NCBI RefSeq assembly: GCF_907164915.1
Contig: NC_061867.1
Coordinates: 55,923,771-55,987,770, forward strand
Length of the DNA stretch: 64,000 nucleotides
Direction: 5' to 3'
DNA from: Impatiens glandulifera
Taxonomy: Eukaryota; Streptophyta; Magnoliopsida; Ericales; Balsaminaceae
Both the position numbers and the translations under genes were made by a program. Below the pieces are notes generated by a model. It made no database searches and was not told the DNA's origin. It was given only the letters and a program-made list of their open reading frames with translations. Below, one piece after another: positions 23,254 to 35,190 of this stretch (position 1 is the stretch's first letter; the number at the start of each line of letters is the position of its first letter).

Positions 23254-24954
23254 TTAAACAGCAACGGGAATATTTGTGTTTGTATTCAGCAAACCGACTC
23301 TGTTCATAGAAGAAGATGTTCCTCCCAGGTTCCGATCTTGCATTATTTTGAATGCTTCGTTAGGCTTTCCAGCCTTGAAAAGCAAAGATGTCAAACTATT
23401 TACAGTAACTTTATCAGGCGTGCAGCCAATTGCCAGCATTCTGTTGTAAATCTCAATTGCTTCAAACATTCTTCCTTTAACACAATGCCCAATAATAAGA
23501 ATAGTGAATGTTAGTTTATCAGGTTTACATCTATTCTCTTCCATTTCGGCCACAATCACATTCGCCTCATCTACATTCCCAGCCTTACAAAAACCATCAA
23601 TAACAGGATTATAAATGAAAGGCTTTGCAACAATATCCTTTCTATCCCTTAATTCTTTTAGTATATCACGAGCCTCGTTTAGTCTATTCCCCCTACACAA
23701 AGCATTTATAATTATCGAAAAAGTATATGCATTTGGATACAACCTTCTTGCTTTCATTTCATCCCAAACCTTCTTTCCCAAATCTATCTTCCCAGATCGA
23801 CAGTGACCGTCTATTAAAGATGTGAAGGTCACAACATCGGGGAAGCAGCCCAGGAAAAGCATCCTTTCGTAAATCCGCAAGGCATTTGACATTTCCCCTT
23901 TCTTGCTGAACCCACTTATGAGAATGTTGAAAGTTATTAAGCTCGGTTTAACTCCAGAACATATCATTTCTTCAAAGATATTGGAGGCAACATCCATTTT
24001 GCGTAACCTGCAATAACCTGCTATCAATGAAGAATAACTAACTGCATCAGGAGAAACCGACAAAGTTCCCGATTGCATTTCTGTCAACAATGTATGAGCT
24101 TTATCCACAAGATTCAACACACAAAATCCATTTATGAGAATGTTGAACGTTCTATCATCTGGGGAACAACCAAATCTCTTCATGTCATTGAAGAATTGAA
24201 AAGCTTTTTCAACTTCTCCTGTTTTACATAGACCTTGAATCACTATATTGAAAGAACAAGAATCTGGATAAAAGGATTCTGAGTTTAAGATGTGCTCTAC
24301 AAAGAACTGAACAGACTCATCAACAAGGTTTTTCTTCACCATTGCACTCAGCAGATTATTATATACTACAGGTCTAATCTCTGCATCGCCAAATTGGGCT
24401 GCTTTGATAAGCAAGTCTTTAGCAGTGTGCAACATACCAGCATTCAGAAATGATGATATTAATAACCCTAATGTCAAACTATCAGGTGAATAACCATCTA
24501 GTCTCATGTAATGAATAATTAATTGAACAGAATCAAGAAGAGACATTTGACAAAGAGACTTAATAAGCAAATGATAAGTCATCAATGAATGAACAAGATT
24601 CAACTTCCTCTTGGTGAAGTCAAAGAACTCAAAAGCTAACTGGGGGCTCCGATGATAATTGATCAAACCATCGACAACCTCAAATGCGACCGAAGAGTTC
24701 AAGTTTCTGCTTAGATAATCGCAACGAAAACTATCTAGGGATTTTGTAAGAGGACGAGAACAGATTGTGCAGACCACCTTGACGAACCAAACGTCAGAAG
24801 AGCTATAGGAAGTATTGGAGAAAGAAATGTCAGCGTGGACGTGGAAGAAGGAAATGCCAGATAGAACCTTAAGCTTCCTCGGCGATATCTGGACAACAGA
24901 ATCAAGATTTCGGAAAAGGTTTCCTCTCCAATGATTGGAGATCAACAATCGCAT
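23254..24954 (-). CDS. P-class pentatricopeptide repeat protein, probably organellar
   Basis: A single uninterrupted 566-residue exon, as usual for plant PPR genes. Residues 1-120 are a basic, Ser-rich leader suggesting import into mitochondria or chloroplasts. About twelve 35-36-residue repeats follow from about residue 125 to 545, with cores such as FNIVIQGLCKTGEVEKA, FNILINGFC and FTSLIDGHCRSGKIDLG. There is no E, E+, DYW or SMR domain, so a role in binding organellar RNA (stability, splicing or translation) is expected, not editing by its own deaminase. Reading positions 5 and last, at least five repeats carry Asn-Asp (U preference), one Thr-Asn (A) and one Thr-Asp (G). The specific target is unknown. 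Confidence 0.9.
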   Translation of the reverse strand: MRLLISNHWRGNLFRNLDSVVQISPRKLKVLSGISFFHVHADISFSNTSYSSSDVWFVKVVCTICSRPLTKSLDSFRCDYLSRNLNSSVAFEVVDGLINYHRSPQLAFEFFDFTKRKLNLVHSLMTYHLLIKSLCQMSLLDSVQLIIHYMRLDGYSPDSLTLGLLISSFLNAGMLHTAKDLLIKAAQFGDAEIRPVVYNNLLSAMVKKNLVDESVQFFVEHILNSESFYPDSCSFNIVIQGLCKTGEVEKAFQFFNDMKRFGCSPDDRTFNILINGFCVLNLVDKAHTLLTEMQSGTLSVSPDAVSYSSLIAGYCRLRKMDVASNIFEEMICSGVKPSLITFNILISGFSKKGEMSNALRIYERMLFLGCFPDVVTFTSLIDGHCRSGKIDLGKKVWDEMKARRLYPNAYTFSIIINALCRGNRLNEARDILKELRDRKDIVAKPFIYNPVIDGFCKAGNVDEANVIVAEMEENRCKPDKLTFTILIIGHCVKGRMFEAIEIYNRMLAIGCTPDKVTVNSLTSLLFKAGKPNEAFKIMQDRNLGGTSSSMNRVGLLNTNTNIPVAV

Positions 24955-25462
24955 TATTTCCGAACTCTAGTGGTCGTTTTCGACCTAAACCTCTGGAGCT
25001 CTCATGGAAGCTCATATCATTTCCAAAGTTTATCGGCAATGGCGAACAACACTAGGTCAGGGACTCATCAGGACTCAGACCAAAGAGAGAGAGAAAGAGA
25101 AAGGCAAAATTGCTGCTAGCTAGGGTTGGGTTCGTTCGTTAGACCGACTCTGAAAGAGTGTAGATTTGTTGTTGGTTCATTCCGCCCTCATTTGACCCAC
25201 CGAAATCCCATTTTGGGCTTAAACCTATGTTATATGTTCAATTAAACCCTCAATTCTATTTTAGTTCAGTTTGAGAATGCAACTTGAGGGTGTTTGTTTT
25301 TGGTGTTTTTGAGATATGAAAATGATTTGTATGAGAATTGAGAGGTGAAGAGAATGCAAATGCTTATGTTTGACAAACGAATCGTGAGAAATATTTTTCA
25401 GAAGTTTTATTAATCAATCATCTGAATACCTGAGAAATTGTTTATACAAGAATGGAACGATT

Positions 25463-26791
25463 TTACCTCTGAACTTCTGAATAAATTTGGCCGTCAATGC
25501 TTTCTGATTCTGGCGATTGTGGTGGCATCTCTGAGGTCGTTGCCGGAGGAGATTGAACAGTTGATTTTGGGTCTCCATTCTCTTGTTCATGTTGTGTCAT
25601 TGGAAGTAGCTTTGTTTTATCTAGCAGTTTGATCAACGGCGGAAGGCGAAAGTAATCATCATCGTTTGAATGAACAATTCCGTCAGAATCAGCAGGAAAA
25701 TAGGTTGAAGGATTATACATGTTAGAAGATGACGGCGCTTGAGGTTCTCTTCTCCGAGTATGTTTACCTTCTGGCTCCAACAATCCATATGCTGGCGAAA
25801 TTCCTGGAGCAGTCTGAGCAGACTCGGGGTTCAATGGCGAGAATGGATTAGACATGTCAATCACCGGAGAAGCGACTGGATTAGAGTGAATCTCAGAGTT
25901 GAATGGCGCTAATGTATCAGAAGTAGCAGTCGCCGGAGCGGAGTTGATTTGAGATATATCAGTCGTCGGAGAAGCGACTGGAACTAAGTCGATCCGAGAG
26001 TTCGATGGCGGCGGCGGCGAGAATGTATGAGACATATCATTCACCGGAGGAGAAGCGACTGGAACAACAGAGTCGTCGATTCCTCTAGATCTAGACAGTG
26101 CATCTCCATCGCCATATTTATGATGACGTGAGAAACTCTCATACGTTGGAGGCAAAACGTCGTAAACCGGCGATTTCGCCAGCGGATGAGCAACAACAGA
26201 CGATGACGATGACGACGATCGATTAGTTTTTCCGGTAATCGGCGAAGTAGAACTTCCATTATTCAATAGATTCTCATTCTGTTGTAACGTTGGAGTCGAA
26301 TTTCTAGAATCAAAATTGAGAATCCCTCCCAAACCATGAACAGCAATATTAGGTCCATAGAAAAGACCAGGCAAAACAATTTCAATTCCTTCTACAGTAA
26401 ACGTTCCTGAAAGTGGATGAATCCCTACGTGAACTTCTACGTTCGGATCCATCGTATGCAAAGAATGACCTAACGAAACTGAAGGAAGTTCAAATACCGA
26501 TAACCGTCGAGGGATTACATGGCGACGGAGAGCTGCGATGTATTGTGGCGCTGGAACAGCCATGTCGAGTGAATAGAGAGAGATATCGGTAGGGACGAAG
26601 AAGGTGAATGAATTACCGTTGAGGACGTCGTAGTAGATATCGGTGGTAACTAGGGCATTGCAGAAGAGACTGTAGCTTCTGGATCTGAGGACTGTGAGCA
26701 TGGATTGAACTTCATCTTCTGGTATAGAAGTAACAGATGTGAAGAAGAATATTAGTAGAGAAATGAAGATCGGAATTCGATTGGACGCCAT
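25463..26791 (-). CDS. fasciclin-like (FAS1) arabinogalactan-type protein
   Basis: An intronless frame of 442 residues. Residues 1-22 form a signal peptide (hydrophobic ISLLIFFFTSV). One FAS1 domain spans about 27-155, with the NGNSFTFFVPTD motif (about 58-69) and a closing GLGGIL. The rest (about 160-442) is Ser/Pro-rich and disordered, with repeated PVASP...DMS/DIS...FSP units (about 245-330) that could be arabinogalactan-glycosylated. There is no obvious C-terminal GPI signal, and the single FAS1 domain fits the non-anchored FLA group (FLA19/20/21-like) by family knowledge. It would act in the cell wall or extracellular space. The function of this member is unknown. Confidence 0.85.
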   Translation of the reverse strand: MASNRIPIFISLLIFFFTSVTSIPEDEVQSMLTVLRSRSYSLFCNALVTTDIYYDVLNGNSFTFFVPTDISLYSLDMAVPAPQYIAALRRHVIPRRLSVFELPSVSLGHSLHTMDPNVEVHVGIHPLSGTFTVEGIEIVLPGLFYGPNIAVHGLGGILNFDSRNSTPTLQQNENLLNNGSSTSPITGKTNRSSSSSSSVVAHPLAKSPVYDVLPPTYESFSRHHKYGDGDALSRSRGIDDSVVPVASPPVNDMSHTFSPPPPSNSRIDLVPVASPTTDISQINSAPATATSDTLAPFNSEIHSNPVASPVIDMSNPFSPLNPESAQTAPGISPAYGLLEPEGKHTRRREPQAPSSSNMYNPSTYFPADSDGIVHSNDDDYFRLPPLIKLLDKTKLLPMTQHEQENGDPKSTVQSPPATTSEMPPQSPESESIDGQIYSEVQR

Positions 26792-26879
26792 TGGAAGGGA
26801 GCTCCACTGATGAGAGTTTGGCGGGCTTTTGATCTGTTGATGATGATGAAACTGAAAGAGAGAAAATTAGTTGCAACTG

Positions 26880-27720
26880 TCCTCTCATTCATTCTTTTAT
26901 ATCAATTTCTTTTGTACCGGAGTTTTCTGTAAATTCTCTTAAAACTTATTATTATTATTATTATTATTATTATATTTTATTGATTTATAATGCTCACAAG
27001 TTAACTACATTTAAAACTAGATATTTTATAATTATAACAATTTATTAACTCTTTTTGAAAAAATAATATATAATATAAACCAATAAATAAATACAAATAA
27101 GCTCAATCCGTCACACTTAATTTATTATATTCAAAATTAATTGATTTGAAATGGGTAGTTAAATCTTTTAATTCATTGGAATTTTAAAACCCTTTAGACA
27201 AAACTTTGTTTTTGTATAATTTTATTAAAGCCCAAATGATAAGGTTAGCGACATTTGAAATCCTCAAGAAGAAACTTGGTTGATATTACAATTTGTGCTT
27301 GCTACTCATAAAGTCTTAAACTAGTACACAATATTAATTAGATTTTTTTGGCATAGTTAATTTTGTTTTTTTCTAAATAATCCTAAACCCAAATTAATCA
27401 TATTATACAATTCAACATTAAAACCCATAAAATACCAAACAAAAGTTTTAAACAAGCAACACATCTCAAAATAATACACAACTAAAATAGAAATAGTTGC
27501 ATCCTATATGGTATAAAAGAGTTCAATCGCTTCGCTTCGAACCTACCTACTGTTAAAAGGCGTAAGAAACATGAAGAACAATCGATATGAAGGGGGAATT
27601 AGAGCAGAAATTATAATTATACATAATTAAGTTGGTGACGAGATACTAGTTAGCTAAAAATACATGATGATAAAATATGTTGAACAACAACAATAAAAAC
27701 AAGTTATTGAATAAAGAGAA
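26880..27720. other. intergenic: FAS1 promoter side and TLP 3' flank
   Basis: AT-rich, with an (ATT)n tract at 26947-26973. No gene is seen. The part nearest 27725 should include the TLP 3' UTR. Confidence 0.5.
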
Positions 27721-27725
27721 CTAAG

Positions 27726-29875
27726 TTATTCACAAGCCAATTTGGTGTCAAAGCTGCTCAAACAAATAGCAAAGGCCTGAAATGCAGAAAGTGGATACCT
27801 ATAATCCATTGTAAACATATCTTTACCAACCTTCCCAAACTGTAGGATTATTTTATCTTGATCCTGACCATGCCCATGCCCCTGCCCCTGTCCAGAAGAA
27901 GCCAATTGGCTAATGCTGCTGCTGCTACCCGGAATCGAAGCTATCAACTGAAAGTTCTTAACCGACGCAACAGTCACGCGCCCCCTAAAATTCAAGCACC
28001 AACACTGCAACTGCTCGTGCCACCTAGGTGCTTTGTTCTTCAAAACCAACGGTGGGATCTTCCCTTCCTCCTCTGTTTCGATTCCTATCCGACTGTCGAT
28101 TTCGGAGAATCTGGAGCTTGCGAAATCGGCAGAATTGTCGAATGATTTCGCGAACGAGATGCTTCGGAAAGAGTCCTCGAGAGGGCGCTGGAGAAGCTCG
28201 GGCTTTCCAGGGACGGAGCCTTTGGCTTCTAGGGACGAAATGGGAATTGAATGCATCATGCAGTTCATCCTACGTGGGCCCCGAGTCCCGAGAACGTTGA
28301 GCTCGTATGCGATTTGGGCTATGTTGTAGTTACCCGAAGGGAGTTTGGGAGAGACTTTCTTTGAGTAGAATCTACGGCTTGATCGCCCGGGAGGGGGGAT
28401 ATTCGTGCAAGCCGATGGAGGTTGAGTGTCGTATATAACGAATTTGGTTCCGAGAAAATTCGACCTGGTAACAGCCAAATCATTAGTATTAGTAAATATA
28501 ATGCCTTAAATAATCTGATTTCAGAAAAAAGAGAAAACACATTGTTGAATGAAAAGTAGATTTATTTGGAATTATTTAGGTCAAATAACTAAAATATCCC
28601 ATGTATTATTATAAAATATTACAGGAAAGAAGTTCATTTTGCTCAACTTTTATACATAATTTGTGTTTACTCCTTATTCTCATTTCTTAGATACATTTAT
28701 AGAATAAACCAAAACATGACCGCTGAGAGGTGATTTGAGTCATTTTTAAAAGTTGTAGCCAAAGGAGATTTAAATGCAGTTAAGGAAACAAAATGAACTT
28801 CTTTCCAAAATAAAATATAAGGGTATTTTAGTCTTTGATTAATCAAGTGATTCATGATAGAATAATGGGTTATTTGATTCGAACCAAATAACTCTTCCTC
28901 AAACAAGGCCCAAAATACCCTCTATACCTTTATTATTTTTCTTGTAAACTATATTTACAAGGCAATTTGGAAAAAGAACCCCCAAATAACTCGGTTATTT
29001 GAATAACCCGAGATCAAACAAAGACTAAGACTTTGCTTTTCATTGTGTTTTCATGTATTTCTCTGTGTTGTCTTTCTCAATTTTGTTACCTCAATTTTCC
29101 GATGTATGTGTTGCTTGATCTCGAGATATGATCTGCGTCCATGGAAATTATGTACTCTGTATAAGTAGTTCTGCGTGTTCTTTTAGCCGATAGAAGGAAT
29201 TTCCCATTTTCAACAAGTAATGCTGCAAATATTATGAAATCAAATCAAAATCACTAATCCCAATTTTGGAAACATTTTTGTTATGTTTCTTCCAGATACA
29301 GAAACAAAAGTGTTTAGTCGTTAAGCCACGAGGCTAATCAAAACAACAATGAAAGATAACAAATGCTTACAAGGGCTAAGACATAAGAAAAGATGGTAGG
29401 ACAAATTGGACTTGTCTCGTTTGATGAAGCACTGAATAGTCCCATCACGAGGCCCTGGCTGGAAATATGAACCAAACAAACACATCACATCGATGATCAA
29501 CAGAACAACAACGATCATATATTTATATAGCTCATTTCATACCTGCTTCAAAGAGACTGGAAATGTAAGCCTCCCACAGAGTTCTGGACCTTTAACAATT
29601 TCTTTGCACATAAACCTCCACGAACTACAAACAGAAGCACAAGCAACGACATGTTTTCTAGCTGGCCAATTGCTCTCGCTTTCTTCCAACCTCTTAACTA
29701 TGTCGAACAATAGTTCTTGAGGAAGGTTTGCCCATCGACTACTTTGAATCACCAGAGGCTGATCGTCCTGAGATTTCCCCTTGCTGTCATTAGTGGATAC
29801 ACGAACATCGAAACTTCGCCTGGACAAACTTCCAAGGCTATCTCTCAATTCACGAACTATGCCTCGGAAAGACAT
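27726..29875 (-). CDS. tubby-like F-box protein (TLP)
   Basis: Four coding exons, 29875-29543, 29458-29371, 29222-29090 and 28464-27726, join in frame to 430 residues. An F-box ([18 protein letters not shown]...VCSSWR) covers about residues 47-95. The tubby domain starts at PGPRDG (112) and contains [25 protein letters not shown], the signature [15 protein letters not shown] and the C-terminal [16 protein letters not shown]. Plant TLPs bind phosphoinositides through the tubby domain at the plasma membrane, are released under stress, and can bind SKP1 through the F-box. A noncoding leader exon ends at 30653, with a leader intron at about 30652-29929 (AAG|GTAGTA donor, TTGCAG acceptor). Residues 330-350 hold a Ser/Gln/Gly/His-rich insertion. 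Confidence 0.92.
28560..29035. mobile_element. MITE-derived sequence in TLP intron 3
   Basis: The right end GGTTATTTGAATAACCCGAG with GATCAAACAAAGAC (about 28995-29027), and CTCAAACAAGGCCC at about 28898, match ends of the Tourist-like family at 6687 and 7237. At least two overlapping or nested copies seem to be present. Exact ends are unclear. Confidence 0.5.
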
Positions 29876-30454
29876 TGATCTTTTTCCGTTGCTCTTCCAA
29901 TCTCAATAAACCATAAGAAGAAAAATGACTGCAATCAGTTTTATAATAATGAGGAAAGTAGTAGTCACTAGGCAGTACAGTAGGTAGACAAGAATCAAAT
30001 AAAAGGAAGACTTAGATTGGTAAAGGTATGAAAAAGCAAAAGAAAAGCAAAGTGAAAAAAGATATGAAGAAAAAGAAGACATGACTCACATGGAAAATAA
30101 AAGCAACCGAAAGCATAATAATCTTTGAGATAATATGCTCTAATCAAATGAGATAATCTTAACAACACATGATTATGAGCAAAATACTCTTTAAGGAAGA
30201 GATAAACCCTAGAAATTTTTGGCTTTATACTAAAGGAGAGAAAAGATAGCCATGCCAATTAAATCTGAGCACTAGAAACGGATAAAAAGAGAAGATTCCA
30301 TCCATATCTAAACCTTACTCAATTATTCACACGATTTGATCTCAATCATCCTAGCTATCTATGTGATTGATTTTATCCATTAAGCACTTTCAAAATATCG
30401 ACTGATTCATCATCATTCATCTAGCTAATGAGAGAAAAAAAAGTATAATAGAAA

Positions 30455-30860
30455 CCGCTAGCTTCTACATGGATCTGCATATAATTTACTCAGAAAAACG
30501 AAAGGAGTTGACAATTTCTGTAAGCAAGCACTATAATGAAAAATCCTGCTCAGGGAGATTCAGTCGGTAAATCATCCAATGAAGAAAATCTAGGTCGAGA
30601 TTCATACATACAAAAGATGAAAGGACAATGAAGATCCGTAGATCTGTACTACCTTATGGAAGAAAATCTGCAGACGCAAAATTGTGTATGTACGTATCCA
30701 ATTCGAAAGAAATCCTCCAATCCTTCTTCTTCTTCTTCTTTGTACTAAATGCGAGTCAAGTCCAAATGAAGAAGATCACAAGAGTCTTCTGGACTCTGGT
30801 CAGACATGTATCATCTTCTCCACCTCTCTCTTTCTCTTCTCTCTCTCACACACACACACA
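30455..30860 (-). promoter_or_regulatory. TLP leader exon and start of leader intron, homologous to actin-array leaders
   Basis: On the minus strand the exon ends CTTCCATAAG|GTAGTA at 30653. The bases 30653-30690 (TCTGCAGACGCAAAATTG on the plus strand) and intron bases around 30468-30490 (TACATGGATCTGCATATAAT) recur upstream of the diverged actins, for example at 51464-51500 and 51337-51356. CT-rich and (CA)n tracts at 30810-30865 mark the likely core promoter or leader. Confidence 0.6.
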
Positions 30861-30929
30861 TGCGGACGCCAAAGAAATATTAAATTTGGTTCAACGAACC
30901 ACGCGGGAGAGAGAAAATAAAATATAAAT

Positions 30930-31589
30930 AAATTGACCACTTTCTCCTTCTTCTTTTTTCTAATTTATTTATTATTTTTATTAATATATGTATAATTTGA
31001 CGTGACTAAGAAAAAAAAATATTAAAAATACATTTAAAAGAAATAATAATGAATATATCTAAATGAAGCTAATAGGTTAAGAAATCGCTTATGATTGTAC
31101 AAGATATATATTTGTTTGAAAATAGTTAATAAATTTATTTTAGTAAATCTTTCTAATAATTATATTTAATAATAAAAATATTTGTTTAGAAAGATGGAAT
31201 GGAAGTGTTAATAATAATGGAGGGATAGGCACGCCATTTACTTTTACATAATGACTTACCAAATACCAAACTATGAAAAGTATGCATTCTTTTCATATTT
31301 TTGACAACTTGTTAATTCTAGAAAAGATCAAAATTAGTTTATTTAGAAAAAAAATATGACTTTTTTTTTTAAGATGATTAGTCAGTCAATAGATATGTGG
31401 ATAAAAATTAGTTTATTTAGAAAAATTAAAGACTATTTTTAGATGACTAGGTAATGTTTAATTAATATGAGTCCAGAGTCTATATATCTTGTCGCTTCTT
31501 AGACCACACGGTCTCATTTGTTTGTTGAGGTACCCTACATCAATCAAGATAATTAGAGTTGATATTCCTTACAATTTTTTGCTCTAAGC

Positions 31590-31645
<56 letters not shown>

Positions 31646-31890
31646 GTTATTGATATAATTCACTGAATAATAGTTAAACAGACCACATATATATATATAT
31701 ATATATATGATTCCATAGAGTTTATGTTATAATTTGATTAATATAATTATTTAAAAAAGAAGCCAATTTATATGAATGAAAACAAGAATAGTTGAAATCT
31801 CTCAAATTGTCATAATTTATTTATTATAATAAGCAAGCAAAAATAACACAAAAACGAACAGGAGACAAAGCAATCATAAGTTGAAATCTT
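30930..31890. repeat. AT-rich spacer with (AAT)n microsatellite
   Basis: No gene. An (AAT)n run of about 18 units lies at 31590-31644, followed by a (TA)n run at 31687-31710. The segment 31300-31590 is homologous to actin-unit spacers at 35330-35790 and 42770-43540. Confidence 0.7.
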
Positions 31891-31898
31891 AAATGAGC

Positions 31899-32792
31899 CT
31901 AAAAGCAGTTTCTATGAACAATAGCTGGACCAGATTCATCATACTGCTGCTTAGTAATCCACATCTGCAACAACAACAACATAAAAATAAATAAGTGATT
32001 TTCTTATTTATATTGAAAATTAATAAACAAACCTCTTGAAATGAACTGAGAGAGGCCAAGATTGATCCACCCATCCAAACACTATACTGTCTCCAAAGTG
32101 GAGCGTCCATTTTAATCTTCATAGAACCGGGAGCAAGAAGAGTAGTTAATTCCTTAGTCAGCCTTTCCACAAATCCAGGAAACAAGGTCGAGCCGCCACA
32201 AATAAGGATATTTTCATACAAATCCTTTCTAATGTCCAAATCACACTTCATAATTGAATTATAAATTACTCCATGAATTCCAGGTGATTCTATTCCAATC
32301 AAGGCCGGACGGAAGAGAAATTCCGGGCATTCAAATTTCTCTGTTCCTATTTTATAAATGCAGAACTTTGTGTTTTTCAGGAGCAACACGAAGTTTGTTG
32401 TAGAATGTGTGATGCCAAAGCTTTTCCATATCATCCCAATCGGTGACAGCTACGTGCTCCATTGGGTAAGTTTTGGTAAGGATACCTCTTTTTGACTGAG
32501 CTTCATCACCAACATATGCGTCCTTTTGAACCACGCCAACCATGACACTTGTATGTCGAGGTCTGCCTACTATGCTTGGAAATACAGCCTGTGGAGCGTC
32601 ATCACCAACAAAACCAGCCTGTGGATGGAAATGCATGCAGTTCATATATATATAGTACTGGGTTGGGCGAAAGAACAAGGCTTGTTAATGTTACCCTTTT
32701 CAAAAAAGAGTGAAATAAATTTATACCAACCTTGATCATTCCAGTTCCATTGTCAAAGACGAGAGATTTATTATGCATAACATATCAGCCAT
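31899..32792 (-). pseudogene. actin pseudogene A (internal deletion)
   Basis: Actin-homologous pieces are: exon 1 32792-32731 (the first ATG is frameshifted; an inner ATG at 32778 gives the normal frame), exon 2 from 32618 to about 32353, the end of exon 3 from about 32352 to 32033, and exon 4 31964-31899. A deletion joins ...EKHKVL of exon 2 straight to [11 protein letters not shown] of exon 3. It removes about 135 residues, including both nucleotide-binding loops around LDSGDG, and creates a TAA at the junction. The leader-exon donor is also missing. It cannot make actin. The last exon is still clean, so inactivation seems fairly recent. Confidence 0.9.
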
Positions 32793-33069
32793 CTTCTATA
32801 ATTAGACCTGTTTTGTTGTTGCAAAGAAAAATTAGTAATCATAAAAAAAACTGCCTTCTTCTTTTAGAACATAAATAATCTTTAAGCAACTAGCTAGGTT
32901 AGGCCACAAACACAAAAACAAGATCATACAAATAACCCAGACAGCTTCTACACGGACGGATATATATGCAAATAACTTTTGAAGAAATTCAAACTTGGGT
33001 GTAAATATCATAAAGAAGAAAAATGATGAATTCAGACGCCAAATTGTGTATGTATTTCACTCCTCTTGT

Positions 33070-33508
33070 TGTTGAGTCTTATTACGTCGTGTTTACTCTT
33101 ATATATATAATAACTTTTTTACCATGCATTTTCCATATAAAACAAACTAGGATAAGGTAATGATTTCTTCTAATTAATTTATAATTTCTTTATATATTTT
33201 CTCTTTTTTAATATAAATATATATTATTATAGATTAATATTTTATTATATTATCTCTAATATATATATATATATATATAATTTTTTTATCATTATTTTTT
33301 TATATTTATATTAAAAGATAATTTTAAACCTAAATTATATAATATTTTCAATTTATTTATTTTATCTAATAATTTAAAATATATATAATTTTAAAAAAAC
33401 AATATAATTATAAATAAATAGATAAAAAAAAGTATATAAAAATAATAATTTATAATAATTATCAATTAAATTTATATAAAATATATATAATAACAATTAA
33501 ATAAGAAG

Positions 33509-33539
<31 letters not shown>

Positions 33540-34430
33540 GCTCCTAAATATATTTTCCTTTCCTAAATCATCAACTTATCAGTTAAGTAAAATTTTGGAG
33601 ATGGAGATATACTAAAATGCTATCCACAATCAATATGTATTTCTCTTTCTTAATTAATTTCTCATTAACCATCGACTTGATTAAGTAAGATTTTGAAAAT
33701 ATACTAACATGCTATCCACCATCAATATAATTCTCTTTCTTAAATAATTTCTCAATCCTAATTTATCAAATTAAAGTTTTAGGTAAGAATTTTACACAAG
33801 CTTTCCACAATTATATCTTATTTTTCCCTCCTAAATAATTTATAAATCCTAAATCTCAAATTCCTCTCTCTTATAATTATAACTAATTTATATTTTCTTA
33901 ATTTATTTTTTAATTATATTCTCTTTTATCATTAATTTTATATAAATAAATTTTATCTTTATCAAAAATATTTTTTTACTAGCATTTATATTTATATATA
34001 ACCTTTCATATATAATAAAATTAATTATATATCTATTATCCTAATTAAAAAAATTTCTCTCATAATATTTTCACTCAATATATAATAATTACATAATATT
34101 ACATCTTTTTATACTTATAAATAAATATTTATATAAATATATATATATATATATATGATATTTTTACCATATATTTAATTTTTTACTTACTAAAAAGATA
34201 AAAAAAAAATTAAATAAACTTTTATCATCATTAATTTATATTTTTACATATAATAAGAAAAATATATATAAAAATATATTTTTTCTTATTATATATATAA
34301 TATTCTTTTTTTATTAGTAAATGTTAAATAAATTTTTTCTTCATTAATTTGTATATATATATATATTTTCTTATTATTGGTTAATTTATTTATATTTTTT
34401 TAAAAGGTACATGTATATTAAAACAAAAAC
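33070..34430. other. AT-rich spacer
   Basis: Very AT-rich with many (TA)n tracts. A short duplicated block (about 33590-33730, with ATACTAA(A/C)ATGCTATCCAC) occurs twice. No gene is seen. Confidence 0.6.
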
Positions 34431-34539
34431 AAAAAATTTAATCATGACAAAATCATGATAAAAAAAATAAAAAACTTTATTTCAATAGGTTATAAATCTC
34501 GTAAGTTCTATAAAAGAACGATTAACTTCCGATATACTC

Positions 34540-35190
34540 TATTGACTTTTCGTAACAAATTTTAGAAAATATCATAATAACAGTATTATGAATGATATGC
34601 AACATACAACTACGATAACTGAAAGTTCGACGATTTCTCTCCAACCAGATAATCCACCAAAAAATAATTGAGATGATAATTATAACTCAAATATATACGT
34701 CAATCATCTCAATCGCATCAATCTAAACTCTCAATAACTATCCAAAGACTCGAGTATCAATGAATCCCAGTAAATTTCACAAAAAATTCAAACAATAGTC
34801 ACTTTCGACAATGCAAAAGTGAGTGAATTGTCTATTCAACCTCTTTGTGAAACATACGACAACGACTAAGATAACAATTTTCATTCACATATCATTAATA
34901 AGAATTCCACTGTATATAACGCTTCATCTAAATAACGAGATATTTGATGAAATTTCTGACTCTCATATATAAAATTATATTAGCGAACAACTTGTAGTAA
35001 TTCCTCACATGAAAATTATCAGTATCTTGCTAACGCATTACGTCTTGTTTAGACGGGAACACTTACTTGCGTCTTACAAAAAATGAATTCTATTATGGGA
35101 CGAAGTCTCCATAATGTTTAATCTCATTCTATATCTAATTCGACTAGCGAAACCACTAAACCGATGATCAAACATGTCCTTAATTGTGAC
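34540..35190 (-). mobile_element. LINE (L1-type non-LTR retrotransposon) 3' relic
   Basis: On the minus strand a broken frame carries an R-H/C-rich stretch followed by GIHWYSS-like and W(I/W)IWLERNRRTF sequence (about 34658-34622). This is the arrangement of the zinc-binding region after reverse transcriptase in plant L1-type elements. Stops and frameshifts are frequent. The reverse transcriptase itself is not present. Confidence 0.5.

Noticed and set aside
25438..25632. Plus-strand open frame at the end of the FAS1 gene
   Set aside because: It is antisense to the Pro/Ser-rich C-terminal part of the FAS1 protein.
27858..28329. Plus-strand open frames over the TLP last exon
   Set aside because: They are antisense to a well-supported tubby-domain exon.
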